Assembly: GCA_025050535.1 (NCBI GenBank)
Contig: JALBVF010000001.1
Span: forward strand, 310,001 to 374,000
Length of the DNA stretch: 64,000 bases
DNA from: Candidatus Protistibacter heckmannii
GTDB taxonomy: Bacteria > Pseudomonadota > Gammaproteobacteria > Burkholderiales > Burkholderiaceae
Direction: 5' to 3'
Of the stretch, positions 19,692 through 30,711 are shown in pieces. Below the pieces are notes generated by a model. It searched no databases, was not told where the DNA came from, and saw only the letters and a program-made list of their open reading frames with translations. How positions within the stretch are numbered: the stretch's first letter is position 1; the number at the start of each line of letters is the position of its first letter. The position numbers and the translations under genes were made by a program.

Positions 19692-21668
19692 TTACTCCAT
19701 ATCCCACTGCTCGCGGCACAGCCTGAGAAGCTCAACCAGGTTTTTGGCGCCCGTCTTGTCGAGGATGCACCGCTTGTAGGTGCTGACCGTCTTCGCATCG
19801 ATGCATAGTGCGATGGCGATATCTTTGTTAGAACGGCCATTGATGAGGTGGCTGAGGATCATCATTTCCCGGTTCGAGAGCTTGTGGATCGCGTCTGCAT
19901 CGGGACGACTTCCATTGGCAAACACGGCGGCCGGAAAGCAGTCGATGCCGTTGAGGATCGAATGCGCCGCGGCCTCGATCAGTTCGATCGGGCGAAGTTT
20001 GCTGATGAAGCCGTTGGCGCCGGCTTTCTGCGCCCTGACTGCATAGATCTCTTCGTCGAGCCCGGAATACACGAGAAACTTCGCCTCGCGGTTCGAAGCC
20101 CTCAGCATTCGGATCAGATCCAACCCATCCATGCCCGGGAGGTCCAGATCCCGCAAGACCAGCAGGGCCGGGTTAATGCGGAACTTGGTCAGGGCGTCGG
20201 TCCCGGAATCCGCCTCACGGACCTCGGAGAACAGACCAAGGCGCTCGACCGTATTTCTGACGGCCACACGGATAGCGGGATGATCGTCGATGACGAGTGC
20301 TTCGGGCTTGGTGAACTTGTGCACTTCGTCGGCGACGACCGAGAAGCCCAGGCCTTGTTCGCCGGCGCGGGCCGCCTCGATGGCGGCGTTGAAGGCGAGC
20401 AGATTGGTCTGGGCGGCGATCTCGCCGATGACCTTGACGATGTCGTCGATGTCTTCGGAGGAGCGGCTGATGAGGTCCATGGCTTCGATGGCTTGGCGGA
20501 TGGCGTCGGTGCCTTTGGCGTTGTCGGCGATGGAGTTGATCGAGGCGCTGACCTGGCCGTTGTGGCGGGTGATGATGCGTTTGACGGTGGCCAGGCCGAC
20601 GCCGGAGAAGGGGAAGTCGGCGGCGGAGTGAAAGCGCTGGAAGGTGCCGAAGAGATTGTTGGCATAGCCCATGCTGAAGCCGGCGCCGTTGTCCCGCACG
20701 AAGAAGGCGGTTTCGCTCTCGGGGGCGGGCATGCTGCCGATGGAGATTTCGGCGGCGGCGCGCTTGGAGGTGAATTTCCAGGCGTTGCCGATGAGGTTTT
20801 CCATGACGAGCAGGATGAGCCGCGGGTCGGCGTCGACGCGCATGCCGGGCTCGATCTCGATCTTGACCTGGCACAGCGGATCGCGCTGACGCAGTTCGCG
20901 CAGGATGCCGGCGGCCATGTCGTCGAGGTCGACGCTTTAATAGGCGATGGGCGTGCGCATGACGCGCGCCAGGGGGAGCAGATGCTCGATCATCTGCTCC
21001 ATTTCCACGGTCTTGGAGCGGATGCGGACGAGATGGCTGCGGGTCTCGGCGTCCATCTTGTCGCCGTAGCGCTGCTCGATGGCGCGGCCGTAGCCGTCTA
21101 TCACGGCCAGGGGCGAGCGCAGGTCGTGCAAGACGGCGTAGGATAAGGCTTCGAGCTCGCTGTTGGAGAGGCTCAGCGCGGCGGTGCGTTCCTGAACGCG
21201 CTTTTCCAGGCTGGCGTTGAGGTCGACCAGGGTCTGCTCGATCAGCTTGCGCTAGGTGATGTCGCGCTCCACCGCGATCAAGTGGGTGTGCTTGCCGTCC
21301 TCGGCGTAGATCGGGTTGATGTCGATCTCGAGCCAGAACTCCTCGCCGGCCGGGCTGGTCTTGGGGCCGCGCAGGAAACTGGGCTTTCTGCCCAGCACTT
21401 CGTGGGCCGCATAGCCGGTGCGGCGCTCGAAGGACTCGTTCACGTAGATGATCCGCAAGCCGCCTTGGTCGGGATGGCCGGCCTCGGTGATGACGATGAT
21501 GTCATTGAGATGGGCGAGGGCGGCTTGCAGTAAGCGTTGGCTGAGGACCTCTCCAGGGCCCGGGGGCATGACCGTGGCGTCCCCCACTCCTTGTTTTCCC
21601 TCAGCGGCGTTGGTCAGCGGTGCAGCCGCCCCTGCGCGGCCAAAGGGCAGGGCAGGGCGACTCTGCAA
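19692..21668 (-). pseudogene. Chimeric reading frame: PAS-histidine kinase + chemoreceptor tip + BvgA-type response regulator
   Basis: A single frame of 658 codons has two nonsense codons: TAG at 21252-21254, after AVERDIT, and TAA at 20937-20939, after MRTPIAY. From the N-terminus it has a PAS domain (RIIYVNESFERRTGYAA ... RGPKTSP), a HisKA phospho-site (VLHDLRSPLAVIDGY), and an HATPase ([34 protein letters not shown]). It then passes at about 20553 into about 78 residues of a chemoreceptor signalling domain ([23 protein letters not shown]). At about 20312 it passes into a NarL/BvgA-like regulator with receiver ([22 protein letters not shown]) and LuxR HTH ([20 protein letters not shown]). 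An ATG at 20918 opens the last 408 codons, which hold all three pieces without a stop. Whether that is translated is unknown. Confidence 0.8.
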
Positions 21669-21771
21669 AGCGGTCCCGCGGCCGTGAAGACATGCTTCTG
21701 CAATTCATAAGTGCAAAAGCGATTTATATACTAAATTAATAGGCAAAAAACGGAGGTTTTTTGGAAAGAAT

Positions 21772-21785
21772 TTGATCTAAATCAG
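21772..21785. promoter_or_regulatory. FNR/ANR-like site
   Basis: TTGAT-CTAA-ATCAG matches the FNR half-site pair TTGAT-N4-ATCAA at nine of ten positions. It lies about 50 bp before the start of the small gene at 21834, in an AT-rich stretch that also holds the exact inverted repeat CAAAAAAC-GGAG-GTTTTTTG (21744-21763). No matching -10 box is certain. Confidence 0.4.
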
Positions 21786-21833
21786 AGAAAATACACTCCT
21801 GATACCTGAGTACGGAAGGCGGCGAGACTGATC

Positions 21834-22205
21834 ATGGTGGAAGCGCTAACGGCAATACGCCATCTGACCTCCACGAGGCTGCCCATCGGTAAATCGATGC
21901 TGCCCTACGACATCCTGCTGGTCGTCCTGCGGCAGAAGCCGTCGGACGAGAAGCAGACGGTGAAGAGGCTGTTCGCCAGCCTGCCGCATTCGGCCACGGG
22001 CATCCGCTACCACTTCGACCGCCTGCGCGAGGACTGCTGGATCAAGCTGACCCCGGACAAGATCGAAGCCCGGGTCAAGGTGGTGATCCCGACCAAGAAG
22101 CTGATGCGGGAATTCGACTCGCTGTGCCGCAACCTGATGCCCATCTTCGAGACCGCGGCGCTGCCCGGCGAGCGGGTCTCCTGGCCAGCCAAGCCCCTGG
22201 CCTGA
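21834..22205 (+). CDS. Conserved hypothetical protein, possibly winged-helix DNA-binding
   Basis: This is a 123-residue protein I do not recognise. The middle (DEKQTVKRLFASLPHSATGI followed by RYHFDRLREDCWI) resembles the helix-turn-helix and wing of MarR-like regulators, where a short helix and a recognition helix precede a beta wing (IKLTPDKIEARVKVVIPTKK). The C-terminus has another helix (LMREFDSLCRNLMPIF). No membrane segment or signal peptide is seen. The gene stands alone between the chimeric kinase and groES, behind an FNR-like site, which could mean oxygen-dependent expression. Codon use and GC resemble the intact genes, and no lesion is present. Confidence 0.65.
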   Translation: MVEALTAIRHLTSTRLPIGKSMLPYDILLVVLRQKPSDEKQTVKRLFASLPHSATGIRYHFDRLREDCWIKLTPDKIEARVKVVIPTKKLMREFDSLCRNLMPIFETAALPGERVSWPAKPLA

Positions 22206-22239
22206 CACCTCCCTCCTTCAGGGTATTCCATAACTCTGC

Positions 22240-22268
22240 TTGAAATCCGGCTACTCCATCCCTATAAT
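22240..22268 (+). promoter_or_regulatory. Sigma-70 promoter of groESL
   Basis: TTGAAA (22240-22245) and a perfect TATAAT (22263-22268) are separated by 17 bp. The -10 box abuts the CIRCE operator. Confidence 0.85.
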
Positions 22269-22294
22269 TAGCACTCGCTGACGGGGAGTGCTAA
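22268..22294. promoter_or_regulatory. CIRCE operator (HrcA-binding site) of groESL
   Basis: TTAGCACTC - 9 bp - GAGTGCTAA is an exact CIRCE inverted repeat. It overlaps the end of the -10 box and the start site, so HrcA bound here would block transcription until heat stress. Confidence 0.95.
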
Positions 22295-22390
22295 TAATGC
22301 GGCGCCACCCCATCTGTTCCAAATTTTCGGCGATGCGGGCTTCGGTCCGCTATTTATGTAAATAACCACTTACCTGATTGAGGAGTAACT

Positions 22391-22678
22391 ATGAGCCTGC
22401 GTCCTTTGCATGATCGCGTGATCATCAAGCGCCTGGACCAAGAAACCAAGACCGTCTCGGGCATCGTGATCCCGGATAACGCGGCCGAAAAGCCCGATCA
22501 AGGCGAAGTGCTGGCAGTGGGTCCCGGCAAGCGTGACGACAACGGCAAGCACATCGCCCTAGACGTCAAGATTGGCGACCGCGTGCTGTTCGGCAAGTAT
22601 TCGGGCCAGACCGTGAAGGTCGACGGCAACGAACTGCTGGTCCTGCGCGAAGAAGACATCATGGCCGTGGTGCAGTAA
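22391..22678 (+). CDS. groES: Co-chaperonin GroES
   Basis: This 95-residue subunit of the heptameric lid closes the GroEL folding chamber. The start [18 protein letters not shown], the mobile loop ([18 protein letters not shown]), [10 protein letters not shown], and the [15 protein letters not shown] plus EDIMAVV end are all typical. A clear GAGGAG ribosome-binding site lies 7 bp upstream. It is preceded by a 100-base leader from the CIRCE-controlled promoter and followed 42 bp later by groEL in the same operon. Confidence 0.98.
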   Translation: MSLRPLHDRVIIKRLDQETKTVSGIVIPDNAAEKPDQGEVLAVGPGKRDDNGKHIALDVKIGDRVLFGKYSGQTVKVDGNELLVLREEDIMAVVQ

Positions 22679-24376
<1,698 letters not shown>

Positions 24377-24404
24377 AGCCTTCCGCCCTCACCGGCAAGG
24401 AAAA

Positions 24405-24437
24405 CCGCCGCGACGAGCGATCGTCGCGGCGGTTTTT

Positions 24438-24439
<2 letters not shown>
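24405..24439 (+). terminator. Rho-independent terminator of groESL
   Basis: A perfect 12-bp stem, CCGCCGCGACGA / TCGTCGCGGCGG, with a GCGA loop is followed by seven T. The stop of the convergent hemL lies at its edge. Four A on the other side may let it work for hemL too. Confidence 0.95.
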
Positions 24440-25730
<1,291 letters not shown>

Positions 25731-25790
25731 GAGGGAAAAGTCCGGGAAACTGGAAAGAAAAGGGCGCGTGGATTGCGGTCCGGGCGCGGG

Positions 25791-26681
25791 TCAGTGCAAG
25801 GAGTCCGGGTCGCCGCCGGATTCGCCGCCGCCCTCGTCCTCGCTGTCGCCGCGCACCCAGAAGAAGCGGTCGTGCATGAGCTTGCCCATGCACAGGCGGT
25901 AGCCGGCGAGCATGGACTGCTGGAGGTAGTCATAGGCTTCGGACACCGCCTCGGGCACGTCCAGCCCGCTGGCCAGCAACGCGGCGACCGCGGCCGAGAG
26001 CGTGTCGCTCTTGCCGAAATAGGACAGCGGCAGGCGGTCGCGGCTCTGGCGCACCAGCAACTGCGGCTGGCCGGCGTCGCCGGTGCCGTAGAGGCAGTGG
26101 GCGATCTGGAAGCTGTGCTCCTCGCAGTCGGTGGTGAGGGCGAATTCGCAGCCCGTGTCGAGCAGGCGCTGCAGGCAGGCCTGGTAGCCCGCCTCGCCCG
26201 GCGGCAGGGCCAGGCCGCCGCCCAGGCCGGAGGCGAAGTCTTCCAGGTCGCCACGCCGGGCGATGAGCACCGAGGTCTGCGGAACTAGCAGCTCGGCGAT
26301 GGCCAGTTGCAGGTCCTCGGAGGCTTCGCTGTTCTGCTGATGGTCCAGGCGCGGAGGCGCTAGGATCAGGGCGGCGTCGGGATAGTCGGAGACGATCTCG
26401 GCGATGGCCGCGGCTTTCTCCACGCTGCCCACGTCGCCCACCTTGAAGGCCTGCACCTGGGTGTCCTCCAGCACGCAGCGCGCCTGGTCGATGACCCATT
26501 CGGCGTCGATCGGGAAGGCGGATTCGAAATTGACCGAATCGCGCACCAGCAGGCGGGTGGCCACCGTCAGGCAATGGGCGCCGAAGCTGCCCGCGACGGC
26601 TAGGTCGGCCTGGATGCCGCCGGCGCCCGTGGGGTCGGCGGCGCCGAAGCTGAGCAGCAGGGGAGGTTGAGGGTTTTGCAT
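25791..26681 (-). CDS. thiD: Hydroxymethylpyrimidine/phosphomethylpyrimidine kinase
   Basis: This ribokinase-fold enzyme phosphorylates the pyrimidine half of thiamine. The start PPLLLSFGAADPTGAGGIQADLAV holds the substrate-binding motif, and the body has QAFKVGDVGS and a C-terminal GKSDTLSAAVAALLASGLDV, which replaces the usual GTGDxFSAA anion-hole motif (the DTLSAAVAA part is preserved). Length is 296 residues. It lies 60 bp upstream of hemL on the same strand and is divergent from rubredoxin. Confidence 0.82.
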   Translation of the reverse strand: MQNPQPPLLLSFGAADPTGAGGIQADLAVAGSFGAHCLTVATRLLVRDSVNFESAFPIDAEWVIDQARCVLEDTQVQAFKVGDVGSVEKAAAIAEIVSDYPDAALILAPPRLDHQQNSEASEDLQLAIAELLVPQTSVLIARRGDLEDFASGLGGGLALPPGEAGYQACLQRLLDTGCEFALTTDCEEHSFQIAHCLYGTGDAGQPQLLVRQSRDRLPLSYFGKSDTLSAAVAALLASGLDVPEAVSEAYDYLQQSMLAGYRLCMGKLMHDRFFWVRGDSEDEGGGESGGDPDSLH

Positions 26682-26803
26682 GCGCGCGCGCCGGGATTCA
26701 GGGCTGTCCGGGCTGGGGTTCCGGCCAGGTACGAGGATAGCCAGCTATATTGGGGCTGGGGTACCATCGCGGCTGGCATTTTAAAGGAATGGTAGAAAAA
26801 CTC

Positions 26804-26974
26804 ATGGAATTCAAGACTTGGATGTGCCTGATCTGCGGCTGGGTGTACGACGAAGCGGCAGGCTATCCCGACGATGGCATCCCTACGGGCACCCTGTGGA
26901 AGGACGTGCCGATCAACTGGACTTGTCCGGAATGCGGCGCCCGCAAGGAAGATTTCGAGATGGTGGTAGTGTAA
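26804..26974 (+). CDS. Rubredoxin
   Basis: This is a 56-residue one-iron electron carrier. The iron ligands are the two CxxC pairs CLIC and CPEC. The linking sequence GWVYDEAAGYPDDGIPTGT and the closing CGARKEDFEMVVV are typical. ATG 26804 fits the family start (MEFKTWMC). ATG 26789 would add five residues, and its AAGGA lies too close. Rubredoxins in this group often donate to alkane or fatty-acid hydroxylases or protect against reactive oxygen. No partner is adjacent. Confidence 0.95.
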   Translation: MEFKTWMCLICGWVYDEAAGYPDDGIPTGTLWKDVPINWTCPECGARKEDFEMVVV

Positions 26975-27025
26975 GCCGCGTATTCTGAATGCAGCACCGA
27001 CACCAGGACTGAGCCGAGAACCGAA

Positions 27026-28360
27026 ATGGGCACCCTGCAGAACGCGAGATCGCAAGCCGAGAAGCTGCTCCTGGCCTGGCTGACCAGCGAGCCGGGCAGC
27101 GGCGCGCCGAGCGCCGACGGGCTGGTGGGCGTCTGGGGCGGGCAGCTCGGCGCCAGCATCGATCAGCCCGAGTTCTGGCAGCACGCCGGCGCGCTGGCCA
27201 AGGCCGTCGCCGAGGGCCGCATCCCCGACAGCCCGGGCAACCGCCGCCTCGCCGCCCAGATCCACATGCACCTGGTCGACTGCGACCAGGCGCAGCAGCA
27301 ACAATCCGTCTTGCCTGAGCCGAGCCCCATCATCGCGCAGCAGATCGCCGCGCGCACGGGCGTGAAGCTGGGCGGGGACGCACCCGCCGCGCCCGCGCCT
27401 GCAGCCGACCCCGCCGTTCCCCTGTCCCTGGCGCAGCAGATCGCGGCGCAGAAGGCGACGGTGAAGCCCGCAGCCGAAGCGCGGCCGGCCGAAGCGGCCG
27501 CCAAGCCGGCGGAGCCCGCCCCTGCACCCGCAGCCGGCGCTCCCCTGTCCTTGGCGCAACAAATCGCAGTGCAGAAGGCCGCCGCGAAGCCCGCGCCCGC
27601 CGAGAAGCCGGCCACCCAGCCCGTGCCTGCCGCCGAAGCCGCCCCTGCTCCCGAACCTGCGCCTGCAGCTCCGGCAGCCCCTCCGGGTCCGCCGATGTCG
27701 CTGGCCAAGCAGCTCGCCGCGAAGATGGCCGCGGCCAAGGCTGCGGCGCCGGCCGCGCCGGAGGCGTCCACCACAGCGCTCGCCGAATCCGCCGCCCAGA
27801 CTCCAGAATCCGCGCCGGCAGCCGAGCTCGCCAAGGCCGAGGTTCTGCCCTTCTCCGCCGCCACCACGCCGCCGCCGACCGAGCCGGAACTGCCGCCGTG
27901 CGAGATCGGCCCGCTCAAGGTCGATCCGAACAAATTCAACGGCTTCCTCCAGGAAGCCGACGCCCTGGTGCTGCGCCTGACCAACGACGTGGCCGAATGG
28001 CGGCACGAACTCAAGCCGCCCACGGTGCGCATCAAGCCCAGCCGCATGGCCATGGAAAGCGCCGCCGATCTCTACTACCAGTCGGCCGACATAGGCTTCG
28101 AGCCGCTGACCCGGTTGGCCGGTGCGTTGCAGATGGCGCTCGAGGCAATGGCGCATCCGATGCTGCCGCGCGAAGAGGCGGCGGTCTTCGAGAACAATCC
28201 GCCTAAGCCCGCCGAGCTCAACAACCTGACGTCGGTGATCGAATGCCAGCGCGCGCTGCTGCACCAGTTCGCCGCCGGCGCCTGGCCGAAGACGGATTCG
28301 GCCTACCGCAAGGCGATCGTGTCTTGCGAGAATCTCGCCAAGTCCCGTGGCGCGTACTGA
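27026..28360 (+). CDS. Ala/Pro-rich protein with SLAQQIA repeats and an HPt-like C-terminal helical domain
   Basis: I do not recognise this 444-residue protein by name. Residues 1-90 form a helical domain (LLLAWLTSEPGSGAPSADGL). Residues about 100-245 hold four spaced copies of a short helix-like motif (IIAQQIAAR, LSLAQQIAAQ, LSLAQQIAVQ, MSLAKQLAAK) joined by Ala/Pro linkers. Residues about 290-444 resemble the HPt-like four-helix bundles of ChpA/FimL-type chemotaxis proteins (FLQEADALVLRLTNDVAEW, then ADIGFEPLTRLAGALQMALEAM), but the phospho-accepting histidine is absent. There is no signal peptide or membrane segment. It may be a scaffold. It is followed after 24 bp by waaC. Confidence 0.7.
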   Translation: MGTLQNARSQAEKLLLAWLTSEPGSGAPSADGLVGVWGGQLGASIDQPEFWQHAGALAKAVAEGRIPDSPGNRRLAAQIHMHLVDCDQAQQQQSVLPEPSPIIAQQIAARTGVKLGGDAPAAPAPAADPAVPLSLAQQIAAQKATVKPAAEARPAEAAAKPAEPAPAPAAGAPLSLAQQIAVQKAAAKPAPAEKPATQPVPAAEAAPAPEPAPAAPAAPPGPPMSLAKQLAAKMAAAKAAAPAAPEASTTALAESAAQTPESAPAAELAKAEVLPFSAATTPPPTEPELPPCEIGPLKVDPNKFNGFLQEADALVLRLTNDVAEWRHELKPPTVRIKPSRMAMESAADLYYQSADIGFEPLTRLAGALQMALEAMAHPMLPREEAAVFENNPPKPAELNNLTSVIECQRALLHQFAAGAWPKTDSAYRKAIVSCENLAKSRGAY

Positions 28361-28384
28361 AGCAACCAAGGCAGCACGGCGCGC

Positions 28385-29368
28385 ATGCGCATTCTTCTGA
28401 TCAAAGTTTCCTCGCTGGGCGATGTCGTGCACGCCATGCCGGTGGTGCTGGACATCCTGGCCGCCCATCCGCAAGCGCGGATCGACTGGGTGGTGGAAGA
28501 GGGCTTCGTCGATCTCGTCTCCCTGGTGCGCGGCGTGGACGGGATCATCCCCTTCGCGCTGCGGCGCTGGCGCAAGACGCCGTTCTCCGCGCGGACGCGC
28601 AGCGAGTTCATGGCCTTCCGTGCACGCCTGCGCCGCGAACGCTACGACTGCGTGATCGACGCCCAGGGTCTCGTCAAGACCGCCCTGATCGGCGCGATAG
28701 CCCGCGGTCCGGTGGCTGGGCTGGGCAACCACACCGAGGGCTCTGGCTACGAGCCGCTGGCCAAACTCTTCTATGACCAGTGCATCCGCATCGAACCGCA
28801 TATCCACGTGATCACGCGCGGCCGCGAGCTGGCCGCGCGCGCGCTCGGCTATGCGCTGCCGGAGACGCTCGATTTCGGCATGCGCGCCGAGCCACTGCCC
28901 GAGTTTACCGGGCCGGACATGCCGCCCTACGTCGCTCTCGTGCATGCCACCTCGCGCGCCGACAAGGGCTGGCCGGCCGATCATTGGATTGCGCTGGGCG
29001 CCGAACTGGCTTCCGCCGGCTACCGGCTCATGCTGCCCTGGGGCGGCGCGGCGGAGAAGGAAGCCGCGCAGGCGCTGGCCGACGGGCTGGCCGCCAAGGG
29101 CGCGCGGGCCGAGGTGCTGCCGAAGATGAACTTGCAGCACATCGCCGGCCTGCTGGCCGGGGCGGCGGCCGTGGTCGGCGTGGACACGGGCTTGATCCAC
29201 ATGGCCGCCGCGCTCGATAGGCCGACGGTGGAGCTCTACAACTTCGACACCGCCTGGAGGACGGGCGGGTTCTGGTCGGCGCGGGTGGTCAATCTCGGCG
29301 GCGCGAGGCGCACGCCCTCCGTGAGCGAAGTGCGAGGATCCCTGCGCGGGCTGGGTTTGCTGGCATGA
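28385..29368 (+). CDS. waaC: Lipopolysaccharide heptosyltransferase I
   Basis: This GT9 glycosyltransferase adds the first heptose to Kdo2-lipid A on the cytoplasmic face of the inner membrane. There are 327 residues. MRILLIKVSSLGDVVHAMPV is the classic opening, with INxxG-type GLVKTALIGAIARGPV, CGATxxDKxWP-like HATSRADKGWPADHW, and the nucleotide-sugar site VVGVDTGLIHMAAALDRPTV. Its stop overlaps the waaA start (ATGA), so the two inner-core enzymes are translationally coupled. Confidence 0.95.
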   Translation: MRILLIKVSSLGDVVHAMPVVLDILAAHPQARIDWVVEEGFVDLVSLVRGVDGIIPFALRRWRKTPFSARTRSEFMAFRARLRRERYDCVIDAQGLVKTALIGAIARGPVAGLGNHTEGSGYEPLAKLFYDQCIRIEPHIHVITRGRELAARALGYALPETLDFGMRAEPLPEFTGPDMPPYVALVHATSRADKGWPADHWIALGAELASAGYRLMLPWGGAAEKEAAQALADGLAAKGARAEVLPKMNLQHIAGLLAGAAAVVGVDTGLIHMAAALDRPTVELYNFDTAWRTGGFWSARVVNLGGARRTPSVSEVRGSLRGLGLLA

Positions 29369-30711
29369 GCTACTTCCTGCTTTATGCGATCTATCGGGCC
29401 GGCTGGTGGCTGGCGCTTCCGGTGGCCCTGCTGCGGCTGCTCTGGCGCTCGCGGCAGGAGCGCGGCTATCGCGAGCATGTGGCGGAGCGGCTCGGCTGCT
29501 ATCCGGCCGCGTCCGCACCGCGGGCCGGCGGGGAATGTCTCTGGGTGCATGCCGTCTCCGTGGGCGAGACGCGCGCTGCTGAACCGCTGGTGCACGGCCT
29601 GGCGCAACGGCATCCGCAGGCGACGATCCTTCTCACCCACATGACGCCGACCGGACGCCGCACTGGCGCCGAGGTGTACGCCGACCTGATTGCGCAAGGG
29701 CGTCTGACGCAGGCCTATCTGCCCTATGACATGCCCATTCTCCTGCGCCGCATGCTGCGCCATTTCCGGCCGCGGCTCGGTCTGGTGATGGAGACGGAAG
29801 TCTGGCCGGCGATGATCGCGGTGTGCAAGGCGCAGGGGGTGAAGCTGATGCTCGCCAATGCGCGCATGTCCGAGCGCAGCAAGCGGCGCGCGCAGCGTTT
29901 CGGCGCCGCGACGCGCACGGTCTTCGGCGGCTTCGACCAGGTGCTCGCTCAGACCGAGGCGGACGCGGCCCGCCTGCGTGAGCTCGGCGCGCAGCGCGTG
30001 AGCGCGACCGGCAACCTCAAATTCGACGTCGCGCTCAAGCCCGAACTGAGCGCGCGCGGTGAGGCGCTCAAGCATGCCATCGGCGCCCGGTTGGTAGTCT
30101 GCGCGGCCAGCACGCGGCATGGCGAGGAGACGCTGATCCTCTCGGCATGGAGCAAGGTGCTGGCGCATCTGAAGAGGGCCGCACCGACGCAGGAGAATCC
30201 GCCGCCGTCCGCGCCGCTTCTGCTGCTCGTGCCGCGCCATCCGCAGCGCTTCGACGAAGCGGCTTCGCTGACGAAGTCGGCGGGATTCGCCCTGGCGCTC
30301 CGCTCCGATCTGGGCGCGGACTTCGCCGCGCAGGCGCAGCGACTCGCGCAGACCGAAGTCCTGCTCGGCGACAGCATGGGCGAGATGGCGATGTACTACG
30401 CGGCCTGCGACATCGCCCTGATCGGTGGCAGCCTCCTGCCCCTGGGCGGGCAGAACCTGATCGAGGCTTGCGCTTCAGGCAAGCCGGTGCTGCTGGGCCC
30501 GCACATGTTCAACTTCGCGCAGGCCAGCGCAGATGCGCTCGCCTGCGGCGCCGCGCTGCGCATGGATGCGGAGTCGCTGGAGGCGACGCTGTTTCATCTG
30601 CTGGGCGATGCGGTGCAGCGCGCTAGGATGGGCGAGGCGGGGCTTGCTTTCGCACAAGCGCATCGCGGGGCCGCGCTGCGCTTGCTGCAGGCCGCAGGAG
30701 CGCCTTATTGA
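29365..30711 (+). CDS. waaA: 3-deoxy-D-manno-octulosonic acid (Kdo) transferase
   Basis: This GT30 enzyme transfers Kdo to lipid IVA, an essential LPS step. An N-terminal membrane anchor (residues about 8-27) precedes the conserved LWVHAVSVGE segment. MTPTGRRTGAEV, ETEVWPAMIAVCKAQGV, the NARMSERS motif, SATGNLKFD and the C-terminal GGSLLPLGGQNLIEACASGKPV are all in place. The final codons are created by an IS630 insertion. TAT and the stop TGA come from the target TA and the IS end TTGA, so a few native C-terminal residues are replaced. The catalytic part is unaffected. Confidence 0.95.
   Translation: MSYFLLYAIYRAGWWLALPVALLRLLWRSRQERGYREHVAERLGCYPAASAPRAGGECLWVHAVSVGETRAAEPLVHGLAQRHPQATILLTHMTPTGRRTGAEVYADLIAQGRLTQAYLPYDMPILLRRMLRHFRPRLGLVMETEVWPAMIAVCKAQGVKLMLANARMSERSKRRAQRFGAATRTVFGGFDQVLAQTEADAARLRELGAQRVSATGNLKFDVALKPELSARGEALKHAIGARLVVCAASTRHGEETLILSAWSKVLAHLKRAAPTQENPPPSAPLLLLVPRHPQRFDEAASLTKSAGFALALRSDLGADFAAQAQRLAQTEVLLGDSMGEMAMYYAACDIALIGGSLLPLGGQNLIEACASGKPVLLGPHMFNFAQASADALACGAALRMDAESLEATLFHLLGDAVQRARMGEAGLAFAQAHRGAALRLLQAAGAPY

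Noticed and set aside
26600..29518. 972-codon minus-strand ORF
   Set aside because: It is the antisense shadow of the repeat protein and waaC in GC-rich DNA. It is Arg/Gly/His-rich with no domain, and the opposite strand has clear genes.
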